Of a stretch of 64,000 bases of DNA, positions 36,022 through 44,558 are shown piece after piece (position 1 is the first letter of the stretch; each line of letters opens with the position of its first letter). Source of the DNA: Betaproteobacteria bacterium (lineage in GTDB: Bacteria > Pseudomonadota > Gammaproteobacteria > Burkholderiales > Rhodocyclaceae); contig JADJBM010000030.1 in assembly GCA_016703785.1 (NCBI GenBank), forward strand, positions 248,001 through 312,000, given 5' to 3'. Made by a program: the position numbers and the translations under genes. A model generated the notes under the pieces. It did no database searches and was not told the DNA's origin. It saw only the letters and a program-made list of their open reading frames with translations.

Positions 36022-37220
36022 TGGCCAAGCCGGCCATCCTCACCCTCAATGCCGGCTCCTCGAGCATCAAGTTCGCCCTCTTCGAGCTTGCCGACCCGCT
36101 GCGGCAGCAAGCCGCGCTGCACGGCGAGCTCGACGGCATCGGCGCGCAGCCGCGCCTGAAGGCCAAGGACGCCGGCGGCGCCGTCCTGGCGGAGCTGACT
36201 TTCGCGGAACTCGCCGGCTTGCCCACCGACGAGCAGCACCACCGCACATTGGACGAATTGGCGCGATGGCTGGACGCGCATGATGACGCCTGGAGAATCG
36301 TCGCCGTCGGCCACCGCGTCGTGCACGGCGCCGATCGCTACGCCGCGCCCATCGTGCTCGCGCCCGCCGACATCGAGGCGCTGGCCGGCTTCATCCCGCT
36401 GGCGCCGCTGCACCAGCCGCACAACGTCGCTGGCATCCGCGCCCTCGCCGCCCTCCTGCCCGGCGTGCCGCAGGTGGCCTGCTTCGACACCGCCTTCCAC
36501 ATGACGCAGCCCGAGATCGCGCGGCGCTTCGCCCTGCCGCGGCGGCTCTCCGACGCGGGCATCAAGCGCTATGGCTTCCACGGCCTGTCCTACGAATACA
36601 TCGCCCGCGTCCTGCCGCAGCACCTCGGCGCAAAGGCCGACGGCCGCATCGCCGTCGCCCACCTCGGCAATGGCGCCTCGATGTGCGCCATGCGCGACAA
36701 GAAGAGCATCGCCACGACGATGGGCTTCACCGCCCTTGACGGCCTCATGATGGGCACGCGCTGCGGCGCCATCGACCCGGGCGTGCTGCTGCACCTGATG
36801 GAGTTCCACGGCATGGACGCTGCCGGCATCACGAAGCTGCTCTACAAGGAATCCGGCCTGCTCGGCGTCTCCGGCCTGAGCCAGGACATGCGCGCGCTGC
36901 TCGACAGCCCCGCGCCGGAAGCGGCCGAAGCGGTCGAACTCTTCTGCTACCGCATCGCGCGCGAACTGGGCTCGCTCGCCGCAGCGCTGGGCGGACTCGA
37001 CGCGCTGGTGTTCACCGCCGGCATCGGCGAGCACGCCGCACCGGTGCGCGAGCGCATCTGCCGGCAGTCGGAATGGCTCGGCATGAAGCTGGATGACGCG
37101 GCCAATGCCCGCCATGAAATACGCATCAGCAGCGACGCAAGCATGGTCGATGTCCTCGTCCTGCCCACCAACGAGGAATGGATGATCGCGCAGCACGTCA
37201 CAAACCTTTTAACAGCCTGA
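36021..37220 (+). CDS. ackA: Acetate kinase
   Basis: 399 residues. LTLNAGSSSIKFALF, GHRVVHGAD, RYGFHGLSYEYI, AHLGNGASMCAM, GTRCGAIDPGVLLHLM and FTAGIGEHAAPVR are the phosphate-binding and substrate motifs of the acetate/propionate kinase family. It starts on the last base of the preceding gene's stop, so the two are translationally coupled. Interconverts acetyl phosphate and acetate with ATP. Confidence 0.94.
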   Translation: MAKPAILTLNAGSSSIKFALFELADPLRQQAALHGELDGIGAQPRLKAKDAGGAVLAELTFAELAGLPTDEQHHRTLDELARWLDAHDDAWRIVAVGHRVVHGADRYAAPIVLAPADIEALAGFIPLAPLHQPHNVAGIRALAALLPGVPQVACFDTAFHMTQPEIARRFALPRRLSDAGIKRYGFHGLSYEYIARVLPQHLGAKADGRIAVAHLGNGASMCAMRDKKSIATTMGFTALDGLMMGTRCGAIDPGVLLHLMEFHGMDAAGITKLLYKESGLLGVSGLSQDMRALLDSPAPEAAEAVELFCYRIARELGSLAAALGGLDALVFTAGIGEHAAPVRERICRQSEWLGMKLDDAANARHEIRISSDASMVDVLVLPTNEEWMIAQHVTNLLTA

Positions 37221-37330
37221 ACCACAGAGAGCACAGAGTACACAGAGCAACCCGGAGTAATGAAGAATGCATGTTGATTTTTGCTTTCTCTTTCTCTGTG
37301 CTCTCTGTGTTCTCTGTGGTTAAAGATTTT
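37217..37330. repeat. Period-9 CACAGAG inverted repeat, copy 3 (ackA-cation exporter junction)
   Basis: Arms ACCACAGAGAGCACAGAG and CTCTGTGTTCTCTGTGGTT. It starts at the ackA stop codon and ends two bases before the ATG of the next gene, providing its AAAGA leader. Confidence 0.9.
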
Positions 37331-37332
37331 CC

Positions 37333-38253
37333 ATGGCCCACGACCATTCCCATCACCACGGCCACTCGCACGGCCACGGCAGCAACTACCTGCCCGCCGC
37401 GCTGATCATCACCCTGCTCTACGCGGCGGTCGAGGCCGGCGCCGGCTGGTGGGCCGGCTCGCTGGCCCTCCTCTCCGATGCCGGCCATATGCTCACCGAT
37501 GCCCTGGCGCTGGCGCTGGCGGCGGGCGCCGCCTGGGCGGCAAGGCGGCCGCCGACGCCACGCCTCAGCTTCGGCCTGCAGCGCATCGAGATCCTGGCGG
37601 CGCTGGGCAACGCCGGCTTCATGCTGGCGGTGATCATCGGCATCGCCTGGAGCGCGGTCGACCGCCTGCTCCACCCCGTGCCGGTGCAGGGCATGGTGGT
37701 GACGGCCGTGGCGCTGCTCGGCCTGCTCATCAACCTCGGCGTCGCCTGGCTGCTGGCACACGGCGAATCCACGCTGAACACCCGCGCTGCCCTGCTCCAC
37801 GTCATCGGCGACCTGCTCGGTTCGGTGGCGGCGCTCGCCTCCGGCCTGGTCATCCACTTCACCGGCTGGACGCCGGCCGATCCGCTGCTCTCGCTCTTCA
37901 TCTGCGCGCTGATCCTCTTCTCCACCCTGCGCCTGGCGCGCGAGGCCGTGCATGCCCTGCTCGAAGGCGTGCCGCCGGGACTGACTTTGCCGGAAGTGGG
38001 CCGCCGCATGGCCGCCGTCGACGGCGTGGAATCGGTGCACGACCTGCACATCTGGTCGCTCTCCTCGCGCCACGCCGCACTCTCCGCGCATGTCGTCGTG
38101 CGCGACCTCGATGCCTGGCCAGGCATCCTTTCCATATTGCTTGAACGGCTGCACGCAGACTTCGAAATCGACCACGCCACGCTGCAGCCGGAGCTTTTCA
38201 AGCCCATCCTGTATGCCATCGACGAGCCGGCAAAACCCCTTTCCCGACCCTGA
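37333..38253 (+). CDS. Cation diffusion facilitator (CzcD/ZitB-type) exporter
   Basis: 306 residues. A His-rich N-terminus (HDHSHHHGHSHGHG) precedes six predicted helices; metal-site motifs are LLSDAGHMLTDALAL and LHVIGDLLGSVAAL (HxxxD pairs). The C-terminal cytoplasmic domain has VDGVESVHDLHIWSLSSRHAALSAHVVV. Exports Zn2+ or related divalent cations in exchange for protons. Start ATG 37333-37335 immediately follows the repeat. Confidence 0.9.
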   Translation: MAHDHSHHHGHSHGHGSNYLPAALIITLLYAAVEAGAGWWAGSLALLSDAGHMLTDALALALAAGAAWAARRPPTPRLSFGLQRIEILAALGNAGFMLAVIIGIAWSAVDRLLHPVPVQGMVVTAVALLGLLINLGVAWLLAHGESTLNTRAALLHVIGDLLGSVAALASGLVIHFTGWTPADPLLSLFICALILFSTLRLAREAVHALLEGVPPGLTLPEVGRRMAAVDGVESVHDLHIWSLSSRHAALSAHVVVRDLDAWPGILSILLERLHADFEIDHATLQPELFKPILYAIDEPAKPLSRP

Positions 38254-38294
38254 AATCGCCCGGAATCCCGCGCCAGTCCTAGGGTGCGGTGCGA

Positions 38295-38310
38295 CATACT
38301 ATATCTAGTG
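38295..38310. promoter_or_regulatory. NrdR-box-like site upstream of nrdJ
   Basis: CATACTATATCTAGTG, close to the NrdR consensus (ACACTATATATAGTGT class), about 150 bases before the ribonucleotide reductase start. NrdR usually binds two such boxes; I do not see a good second one. No cobalamin riboswitch was recognised in this leader. Confidence 0.5.
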
Positions 38311-38457
38311 GGCATTTCTCATTGATTACACAAGAGAATTTGCCATCTATTTGTTTATTAACGAATAAATATTTTTGAAAACCTGTTCACATGCCCGTTT
38401 TGAAGAAGTATATTTATCCCCGGTCAGAATCAACTCGAACTACGGAGAAAAAAACAG

Positions 38458-41340
38458 ATGAGCACGACTCTGTCTTCCCAAACCAATGAAATAAAACTCC
38501 GCGACGACAACACCCTACCTGCAGAACAAGAGATTTCCGGCGAAGTCCTGCTCGAGAAATACGCCAAAGGCAACGAACAGAATGTGCATGACGTGCGCGC
38601 CCGCGTGGCACGTGCCCTGGCCAAGGTCGAGGCCGAAGACAAACGCACCCATTGGGAAAAGCTCTTCCTCGAAGCGCAGGAGAACGGCTTCGTGCCGGCC
38701 GGCCGCATCAATTCCGCCGCCGGCACCGACCTGCAGGCCACGCTGATCAACTGCTTCGTGCAGCCGGTGGGCGATTCCATCTCCGAGGTCGTCGACGACC
38801 GTCCCGGCATCTACACCGCCCTGTCGCAGGCGGCCGAGACCATGCGCCGCGGCGGCGGCGTCGGCTACGACTTCTCCTCGATCCGTCCGGTCGGCGCCTT
38901 CGTCAAGGGCACGCATTCGCGCGCTTCGGGGCCGGTGTCCTACATGCGCGTCTTCGACCGCTCCTGCGAGACGGTGGAATCCGCCGGCGCGCGCCGCGGC
39001 GCCCAGATGGGCGTGCTGCGCTGCGACCATCCGGACATCGAGATGTTCATCCACGCCAAGGACCAGGGCGACCTCACCAACTTCAACATCTCCATCGGCG
39101 TCACGGATGCCTTCATGCAGGCAGTCGAGAACGACGGCGACGTCGAACTGGCGCACAAGGCCGAGCCCTCCGCCGACATCATGACGGCCGGCGCCTACCA
39201 GCGCGAGGACGGCAGCTGGGTCTACCGCAAGGTGCGCGCGCACGAGCTGTGGGAACAGATCATGCGCTCGACCTACGACCACGCCGAGCCGGGCATCCTC
39301 TTCCTCGACCGCATCAACCGCGACAACAACCTCAACTACTGCGAGACCATCGAGGCCACCAACCCCTGCGCCGAACAGCCGCTGCCGCCCTACGGCTGCT
39401 GCTGCCTGGGCTCGATCAACCTGACGCGCTTCGTCACGCATGCGTTCACGCCGAAGGCCGAGTTCGACTATGCCGGCTTCGGCCGCGTCGTCGAGCTGTC
39501 CACGCGCATGCTCGACAACGTGCTCGACGCCACGCACTGGCCGCTGCCGCAGCAGCAGGCCGAGGCCAATGCCAAGCGCCGCATCGGCCTCGGCTTCACC
39601 GGCCTCGGCGACGCCCTCATCATGCTCGGCCTGCGCTACGACACGCAGGAAGCGCGCGCCAAGGCCACCGAGATCTCGGCCTTCATGCGCGACCGCGCCT
39701 ACCTCGCCTCCGTCGAACTGGCCAGGGAGCGCGGCGCCTTCCCGCTCTTCAACGCCGACCTCTACTTGTCCGGCGGCAACTTCGCCTCCAGGCTGCCGGC
39801 CGAGATCAAGGAGCAAATCCGCAAGCACGGCATCCGCAACTCGCACCTGCTGTCGATCGCGCCGACCGGCACCATCTCGCTGGCCTTCGCCGACAACGCC
39901 TCCAACGGCATCGAGCCGCCCTTCTCGTGGACCTACACGCGCAAGAAGCGCATGACCGACGGCACGCACAAGCAGTACTCGGTCGAGGACTACGCCTGGC
40001 GCCTGTACAAGTACCTCGGCGGCGACATGGCCAAGCTGCCGCCCTACTTCGTCACCGCGCTGGAAATCTCGGCGCAGGCGCACGAGGAAATGGTCGCGGC
40101 CGTCGCCCCCTACATCGACACCAGCATTTCCAAGACGGTGAACGTGCCGGAGGACTACCCCTACGCCAACTTCGAGGATCTCTACCTGGCGGCCTGGAAA
40201 TCCGGCCTCAAGGGCCTCGCCACCTACCGTCCGAACATGGTGCTCGGCGCGGTGCTCTCCGTCGACGGCGGCGCCAGCACGGAGAAAAAGCAGCCGCAGG
40301 ACGTGCAGATCAACGACGCCAACCGCCGCCTCGTCATCAAGTCGCTGCCGGCGCCGGTGCTCGCCAGCCTGCGCTGGCCCGGCCGCCCGCGCATGACCGA
40401 CGGCAACTCGGCGTGGACCTACATGATCGAGACGCCGCACGGCGAGTTCGCCCTCTTCGTCGGCCACATCGAGCAGAACGCCAAGCCGGTGCCCTTCGAG
40501 GTGTGGGTGAACGGCTCCGAGCAGCCGCGCGGCCTCGGCGCCGTCGCCAAGACGCTGTCGATGGACATGCGCGCGCAGGACCGCGCCTGGCTCAAGCTCA
40601 AGCTCGACACCCTCGCCCGCACCCGCGGCGAGGAGATGTTCGACATGCCCTTCCCGCCGCACGGCGAGAACAAGCGCATGCCCGGCGTCGTCGCCGCCGT
40701 GGCGCAGGTGGTGCGCTACCGCGTCGAGCAGCTCTGCGGCAACCTCGACGAGAAGGTGCCGACGCCGGTGCTCGATTCCATGTTCAGCCTGCAGGAGCCG
40801 AAGACCGGCACCGACGGCACGCTGTCGTGGACGGTGGACATCCAGAACCCCGCCTCGGGCGAGGACTTCGTGCTCGGCCTGAAGGAGATCACCCTGCCCG
40901 ACGGCGTCACGCGGCCCTACTCGATGTGGCTCTCGGGCAACTACCCGCGCGCCCTCGACGGCCTCTCGCACATCCTCTCGCTCGACATGCGCGTGATGGA
41001 CCCGGCCTGGATCGGCATGAAGCTGCGCAAGCTCCTCAACTACCCCGAGCCGCTCGGCGACTTCATGGCCTTCGTGCCCGGCACGCGCAAGCAGCAGAAC
41101 TGGCCGTCCACCGTCGCCTACATCGCGCGCCTCATCATGCACCGCTACGCCATGCTCGGCATCCTCGACGAGAACGGCTACCCGAAGCGCGAGATGGGCA
41201 TCCTCGAAGCCCCGCGCGAACCGAGCGCACCGAAGATCATGCAGGGCGCCCTGTGCAAGGAATGCGGCAACTACACCGTGATCCGCAAAGACGGCTGCGA
41301 TTTCTGCAGCGCATGCGGGGCGGTGGGGGCTTGCGGGTGA
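38458..41340 (+). CDS. nrdJ: Adenosylcobalamin-dependent (class II) ribonucleoside-diphosphate reductase
   Basis: 960 residues, the RNR catalytic subunit that uses coenzyme B12 and therefore works with or without oxygen. Seen: PAGRINSAAGTDLQATLINCFV, MRRGGGVGYDFSSIRPVG, RRGAQMGVLRCDHPDIEMFI, ATNPCAEQPLPPYGCCCLGS (catalytic NPCxE), APTGTISLAFADNASNGIEPPFSW and, at the end, the zinc-ribbon-like CKECGNYTVIRKDGCDFCSACG. GGAG (TACGGAGAAAAAAA) precedes the ATG. It is flanked by an NrdR-like box and a strong terminator, so probably monocistronic. Confidence 0.95.
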   Translation: MSTTLSSQTNEIKLRDDNTLPAEQEISGEVLLEKYAKGNEQNVHDVRARVARALAKVEAEDKRTHWEKLFLEAQENGFVPAGRINSAAGTDLQATLINCFVQPVGDSISEVVDDRPGIYTALSQAAETMRRGGGVGYDFSSIRPVGAFVKGTHSRASGPVSYMRVFDRSCETVESAGARRGAQMGVLRCDHPDIEMFIHAKDQGDLTNFNISIGVTDAFMQAVENDGDVELAHKAEPSADIMTAGAYQREDGSWVYRKVRAHELWEQIMRSTYDHAEPGILFLDRINRDNNLNYCETIEATNPCAEQPLPPYGCCCLGSINLTRFVTHAFTPKAEFDYAGFGRVVELSTRMLDNVLDATHWPLPQQQAEANAKRRIGLGFTGLGDALIMLGLRYDTQEARAKATEISAFMRDRAYLASVELARERGAFPLFNADLYLSGGNFASRLPAEIKEQIRKHGIRNSHLLSIAPTGTISLAFADNASNGIEPPFSWTYTRKKRMTDGTHKQYSVEDYAWRLYKYLGGDMAKLPPYFVTALEISAQAHEEMVAAVAPYIDTSISKTVNVPEDYPYANFEDLYLAAWKSGLKGLATYRPNMVLGAVLSVDGGASTEKKQPQDVQINDANRRLVIKSLPAPVLASLRWPGRPRMTDGNSAWTYMIETPHGEFALFVGHIEQNAKPVPFEVWVNGSEQPRGLGAVAKTLSMDMRAQDRAWLKLKLDTLARTRGEEMFDMPFPPHGENKRMPGVVAAVAQVVRYRVEQLCGNLDEKVPTPVLDSMFSLQEPKTGTDGTLSWTVDIQNPASGEDFVLGLKEITLPDGVTRPYSMWLSGNYPRALDGLSHILSLDMRVMDPAWIGMKLRKLLNYPEPLGDFMAFVPGTRKQQNWPSTVAYIARLIMHRYAMLGILDENGYPKREMGILEAPREPSAPKIMQGALCKECGNYTVIRKDGCDFCSACGAVGACG

Positions 41341-41375
41341 TCATCTTGCCGTGAGTGCCGAGACGGCTCAAAGAC

Positions 41376-41406
41376 AAAGCCCCATCGGGAGACCGATGGG
41401 GCTTTT
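41376..41406 (+). terminator. Rho-independent terminator of nrdJ
   Basis: AAAGCCCCATCGG, loop GAGA, CCGATGGGGCTTTT, followed by more T. The 13-base stem with a T tail lies about 35 bases after the nrdJ stop. Confidence 0.95.
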
Positions 41407-41492
41407 GCTTTTAAGCTTTCGGATAGCCGCCGAAAATATCCGCATTTCGAATCACGGCACACGCACTAGTCAACCAAGTTTCAGCTATTGCC

Positions 41493-42326
41493 ATGACGAC
41501 CGCTCTTAAACCAGTACTCACCCGTTTCCGTGCGTATCAACTTGGAACGCCGGGCTCATCGTTTTCGTATTTCGCCGATCAGGGGTTCACACTTATCGAA
41601 GGTAGAGCGACAGAGACAAGTCAAGCATCGCTCATGCATGAGCTAGAAACGTGTGGCAAGTCAGCCATTGACACGCTGCATATTACAAGCTGGGATAAAG
41701 ACCACTGCGAAATAAATGAACTGCTTTGGATACTTACAAACCTAAAGCCAACAAAGATTGAATATCCAGGCTACGCACCTCACAGCGAAATGGGAGACGA
41801 TTGTTTAGAGGCAATTACACGCTATCAACAGAAGCAAAAGACTATAGGACGCGAAATAAAACTACGCCAAATCAACCCTGAATATATCAAAGGATTAGAC
41901 ACAGCAAAGGGCCTTGGATACAGAGAAATTTTCTATCATCCGCGCGTGCTATATCCAGATCAATCAAACAATAATTCAACTGTCAAACTCTTTCGAAGTG
42001 GTATGTTCAATGTTGCCAGCCTTGGTGACGTAGAACACCCGAACATCGGCTCCATGTTAAGGCGCTGCAAGATATTCTCTTCTGAAGTGGATATATTGAT
42101 ACTGGCACACCATGGTGCAGACAACGGCCTTACCACAAAGAAATTTCTTGAAGAAGTTGAACCCACGGTCACTATATGTTCAAGCGACTACGATAATCAA
42201 TTCGAGCATCCAAAACAGGAAATTCGAGATCTCCTTATCGAGCTAAATATTCCGATTTACACAACGAAGACTGGTGATGTTGTCATTACGTCCCTTTTTG
42301 GGCATCGGACAAATTATCGAGTCTGA
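41493..42326 (+). CDS. Metallo-beta-lactamase-fold (ComEC-like) protein in an AT-rich insert
   Basis: 277 residues. Resembles the soluble MBL domain of ComEC/Rec2-type and related phosphodiesterase-like proteins. The metal motif is HITSWDKDHCEI: the Asp-x-Asp-His part is kept but the first His of HxHxDH is Ser. Later ligands are plausible: ASLGDVEHPN (Asp) and LILAHHGADNG (His). No signal peptide or membrane helix. The base composition (near 40 percent G+C) differs sharply from all neighbours, which argues for recent transfer. Substrate unknown; with its membrane-protein neighbour it could be a defence or signalling pair. Confidence 0.75.
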   Translation: MTTALKPVLTRFRAYQLGTPGSSFSYFADQGFTLIEGRATETSQASLMHELETCGKSAIDTLHITSWDKDHCEINELLWILTNLKPTKIEYPGYAPHSEMGDDCLEAITRYQQKQKTIGREIKLRQINPEYIKGLDTAKGLGYREIFYHPRVLYPDQSNNNSTVKLFRSGMFNVASLGDVEHPNIGSMLRRCKIFSSEVDILILAHHGADNGLTTKKFLEEVEPTVTICSSDYDNQFEHPKQEIRDLLIELNIPIYTTKTGDVVITSLFGHRTNYRV

Positions 42327-42356
42327 ACCTCAGGCTGGTCGACTGAAGTCTCATCC

Positions 42357-42455
42357 GTGAAAGATTTCAGGAGTAAGAAGGCACGACTACTAGGCATGAA
42401 TGCCGATACGCTACGCAATCGCGCGCATCCTGGTTTCAAGGGCCTTAAAAGATAA
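42357..42455 (+). CDS. Short open stretch with a helix-turn-helix-like peptide
   Basis: 32 codons from a GTG, in the same frame as the preceding gene and reached from it if its TGA is passed. The peptide KKARLLGMNADTLRNRA looks like the recognition part of a Fis- or Xre-type helix-turn-helix. It could be a remnant of a larger gene or a chance frame. Confidence 0.25.
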   Translation: MKDFRSKKARLLGMNADTLRNRAHPGFKGLKR

Positions 42456-42499
42456 ATGCATATTCACTTAATCAGGCAATACTCAAAGGAAACACTTCG

Positions 42500-42994
42500 A
42501 TGAAGGATATCCTGGACAAAATCTCCTCTTACAACATCTTCAATTACCTCTTTCCAGGTGTTCTGTTTGCAGTTTTTGTAACAAAAATTACCTCATACCA
42601 ACTACTGCAGGCAGATATTGCCACTGGAGTATTTGTTTACTACTTCCTGGGATTAATTGTCAGCCGTGTAGGATCGTTGCTGATCGAGCCAATCCTTAAG
42701 GGCATACGTTTTATTCAATACTCTAGTTACGAGGATTTCGTGGTTGCCTCAAAGAATGACCCGAAAATTGAAGTCCTTTCAGAAATGAATAACATGTACC
42801 GGACAATTTCATCTCTGCTTCTTCTAGTTAGCGTATTCGCTGGATATGAATGGATTGCTGGGCGATATCCGTTTCTCTTTAGCATCGAGCCATATGTTGC
42901 TATTGCCTTGCTCCTCGCGCTCTTCTTATTTTCCTATCGCAAACAGTCTCAATTCGTCAATAAACGGGTTGGGATTAAGAAGGTATCTTCCTAG
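42500..42994 (+). CDS. Small multi-span membrane protein in the AT-rich insert
   Basis: 164 residues, unknown family. Four hydrophobic segments: NYLFPGVLFAVFVTKITS, ATGVFVYYFLGLIVSRVGSL, SSLLLLVSVFAGYEWI and YVAIALLLALFLFSY, with a cytoplasmic-looking loop (YSSYEDFVVASKNDPKIEVL) between the second and third. Start ATG 42500 has AAAGGAA about ten bases before. Same low G+C as the MBL gene 170 bases upstream and same strand, so they probably travel together. Confidence 0.7.
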   Translation: MKDILDKISSYNIFNYLFPGVLFAVFVTKITSYQLLQADIATGVFVYYFLGLIVSRVGSLLIEPILKGIRFIQYSSYEDFVVASKNDPKIEVLSEMNNMYRTISSLLLLVSVFAGYEWIAGRYPFLFSIEPYVAIALLLALFLFSYRKQSQFVNKRVGIKKVSS

Positions 42995-43070
42995 TGTGTA
43001 ACCAAAGGAATCGTAGTCGAATTTATGTTGGATTATGTGCAGTGACTAAAGCCAAGGGGCGGGGAAGCCG

Positions 43071-43322
43071 ATGAAGAAACTGGTCGTCACAATAGTCGCC
43101 GAGCTCGAAGTGCCCGATGACTGGGAACTCGCCCGGCATCCCTCGGGCATTTCCGTGCTGAAAATCGGCGACCGCTTCGTCGACTTCGACCTGACGCCCC
43201 TGGCGACGACCTCCAGCGATCCCGACGCCGAATGGTCGGACGCCGATGTCGAAGTCGTCGGCAAGGTGCTGGATGCCGTCACCGGCCTCGACGTGGACCT
43301 GGAATTCATCACCCGCCACTGA
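43071..43322 (+). CDS. Hypothetical acidic small protein
   Basis: 83 residues (MKKLVVTIVAELEVPDDWEL), rich in Asp/Glu. No family recognised. It has a good GGGG-rich leader, and its TGA overlaps the ATG of the S4-domain gene, so the two are coupled. Confidence 0.65.
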   Translation: MKKLVVTIVAELEVPDDWELARHPSGISVLKIGDRFVDFDLTPLATTSSDPDAEWSDADVEVVGKVLDAVTGLDVDLEFITRH

Positions 43323-43693
43323 TGCGCCTGGACAAGTGGCTTTGGGCCGCGCGCTTTTTCAAGACCCGCAGCCAGGCGGCTGCGGCGGCGGACGGCGGCA
43401 AGGTGAAGCAGAACGGGGCCGCCGCGAAGCCGGCAAAGGAACTGAAGCCGGGCGACCGGCTCCTCATCCGCACCGGGGACGAGGATTGGGAGGTGGAGGT
43501 GCAGGGCTTCAATGCGCAGCGCCGTCCGGCGGCCGAAGCCCGGCTGCTCTACCGGGAAACGCCGGAGAGCATGAAGCAGCGCGCCGAGGCGGCGGAACTG
43601 CGCCGGCTGACGCCGCTGCCGCAAGCCGACGCGAAGGGGCGTCCCACCAAGCGTGACCGTCGGCAGTTGAATCGGCTGCGCGGAAACGCGTAG
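43322..43693 (+). CDS. hslR: S4-domain RNA-binding protein, Hsp15 (HslR) family
   Basis: 123 residues. The S4 motif is MRLDKWLWAARFFKTRSQAA with GGKVKQNGAAAKPAKELKPGDRLLIR. The basic C-terminus (KGRPTKRDRRQLNRLRG) is typical of Hsp15, which binds stalled 50S subunits carrying nascent chains. Start overlaps the upstream stop (TGATG). Confidence 0.9.
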   Translation: MRLDKWLWAARFFKTRSQAAAAADGGKVKQNGAAAKPAKELKPGDRLLIRTGDEDWEVEVQGFNAQRRPAAEARLLYRETPESMKQRAEAAELRRLTPLPQADAKGRPTKRDRRQLNRLRGNA

Positions 43694-43763
43694 CGGCAAG
43701 GGGCGGACGCGATTGGCTTCCGATGCGCAGACAAACTAAACTACGAAGCGGGGTGAATGTCAC

Positions 43764-44027
43764 ATGAATATCGAAAAAATCAAAGTCCGCGTCACGCAAT
43801 CCGGCCAGACCATGGACGTCGTCGTCCTCAACAAGCGGGCGAGCGGCATCACGGTGGTGATCGGCGAGGGCCAGCACAGCATGAAGTGCGACCTGTCGCC
43901 GACGCGCAACGGCCTCGCCTACGCCGGCAGCGTGATGGGTCGCGAGATCGTCTACGAGCGCAGCCAGGAGCAGGTCAAGGCGGACATCGACCGGCTCAAC
44001 CCTGCGGTGCGCGAATACAAGCGGTGA
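43764..44027 (+). CDS. Hypothetical small protein
   Basis: 87 residues (MNIEKIKVRVTQSGQTMDVVVLNKR), a predicted small beta-rich fold ending in an amphipathic helix. It has a plausible start with GGGGTGAATG upstream. No family or context-based function. Confidence 0.6.
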   Translation: MNIEKIKVRVTQSGQTMDVVVLNKRASGITVVIGEGQHSMKCDLSPTRNGLAYAGSVMGREIVYERSQEQVKADIDRLNPAVREYKR

Positions 44028-44110
44028 TGCGCCCGCCGTCCTGCAGCGACGAGTGCCAGCTCTTGTTTCCATGGTACTGACTTTCCTTCCATCAAAAATA
44101 GGAAACAGCG

Positions 44111-44497
44111 ATGGCCGTGCGCATAGTCCGACTTGGCACTCCCAGAGCAAAGAACGAAGGCCTGCGCATCGGCACGGTGCGCCGACCGCCGCGCGGCGTG
44201 CCGAAGTCGGAGTTCGCTTCTCAGGACTGGTACGACGTGTGGTTCCCGAATCTGGCGCCGAGCGCGGAGACGGTGAAGTTCGCACTATCGGCGAAGACCC
44301 CGGCGCAATGGGCAGCCTTCGCGAAGAAGTACCGCACCGAGATGGCCGCGCCGGACGCCGCACGCACGCTCGACCTGCTCGCCGCCCTCTCGCACCAAGC
44401 CAACTTCTCCGTCGGCTGCTACTGCGAGGACGAGGCGCACTGCCACCGCTCGGTACTGCGCGCGCTGCTCGCCGAGCGCGGGGCTACGTTCGCCTAG
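44111..44497 (+). CDS. DUF488 family protein
   Basis: 128 residues. IRIGTVRRPPRGVPK-like N-terminus, ASQDWYDVWFPNLAPSAETV, and the family ending FSVGCYCEDEAHCHRSVLRALL with the CxC..CHR cysteines. Function of DUF488 is not established. Stand-alone gene. Confidence 0.85.
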   Translation: MAVRIVRLGTPRAKNEGLRIGTVRRPPRGVPKSEFASQDWYDVWFPNLAPSAETVKFALSAKTPAQWAAFAKKYRTEMAAPDAARTLDLLAALSHQANFSVGCYCEDEAHCHRSVLRALLAERGATFA

Positions 44498-44558
44498 CGG
44501 CGCCGCGCCGTCCTACGGGGACTGACTTTCCCCCTGGTCCGCCCATGAATCCGACTCG

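Noticed and set aside
38515..41142. 875-codon minus-strand frame, and a 900-codon plus-strand frame, over nrdJ
   Set aside because: Both are alternative readings of the nrdJ coding sequence; only the 960-residue frame has family motifs.
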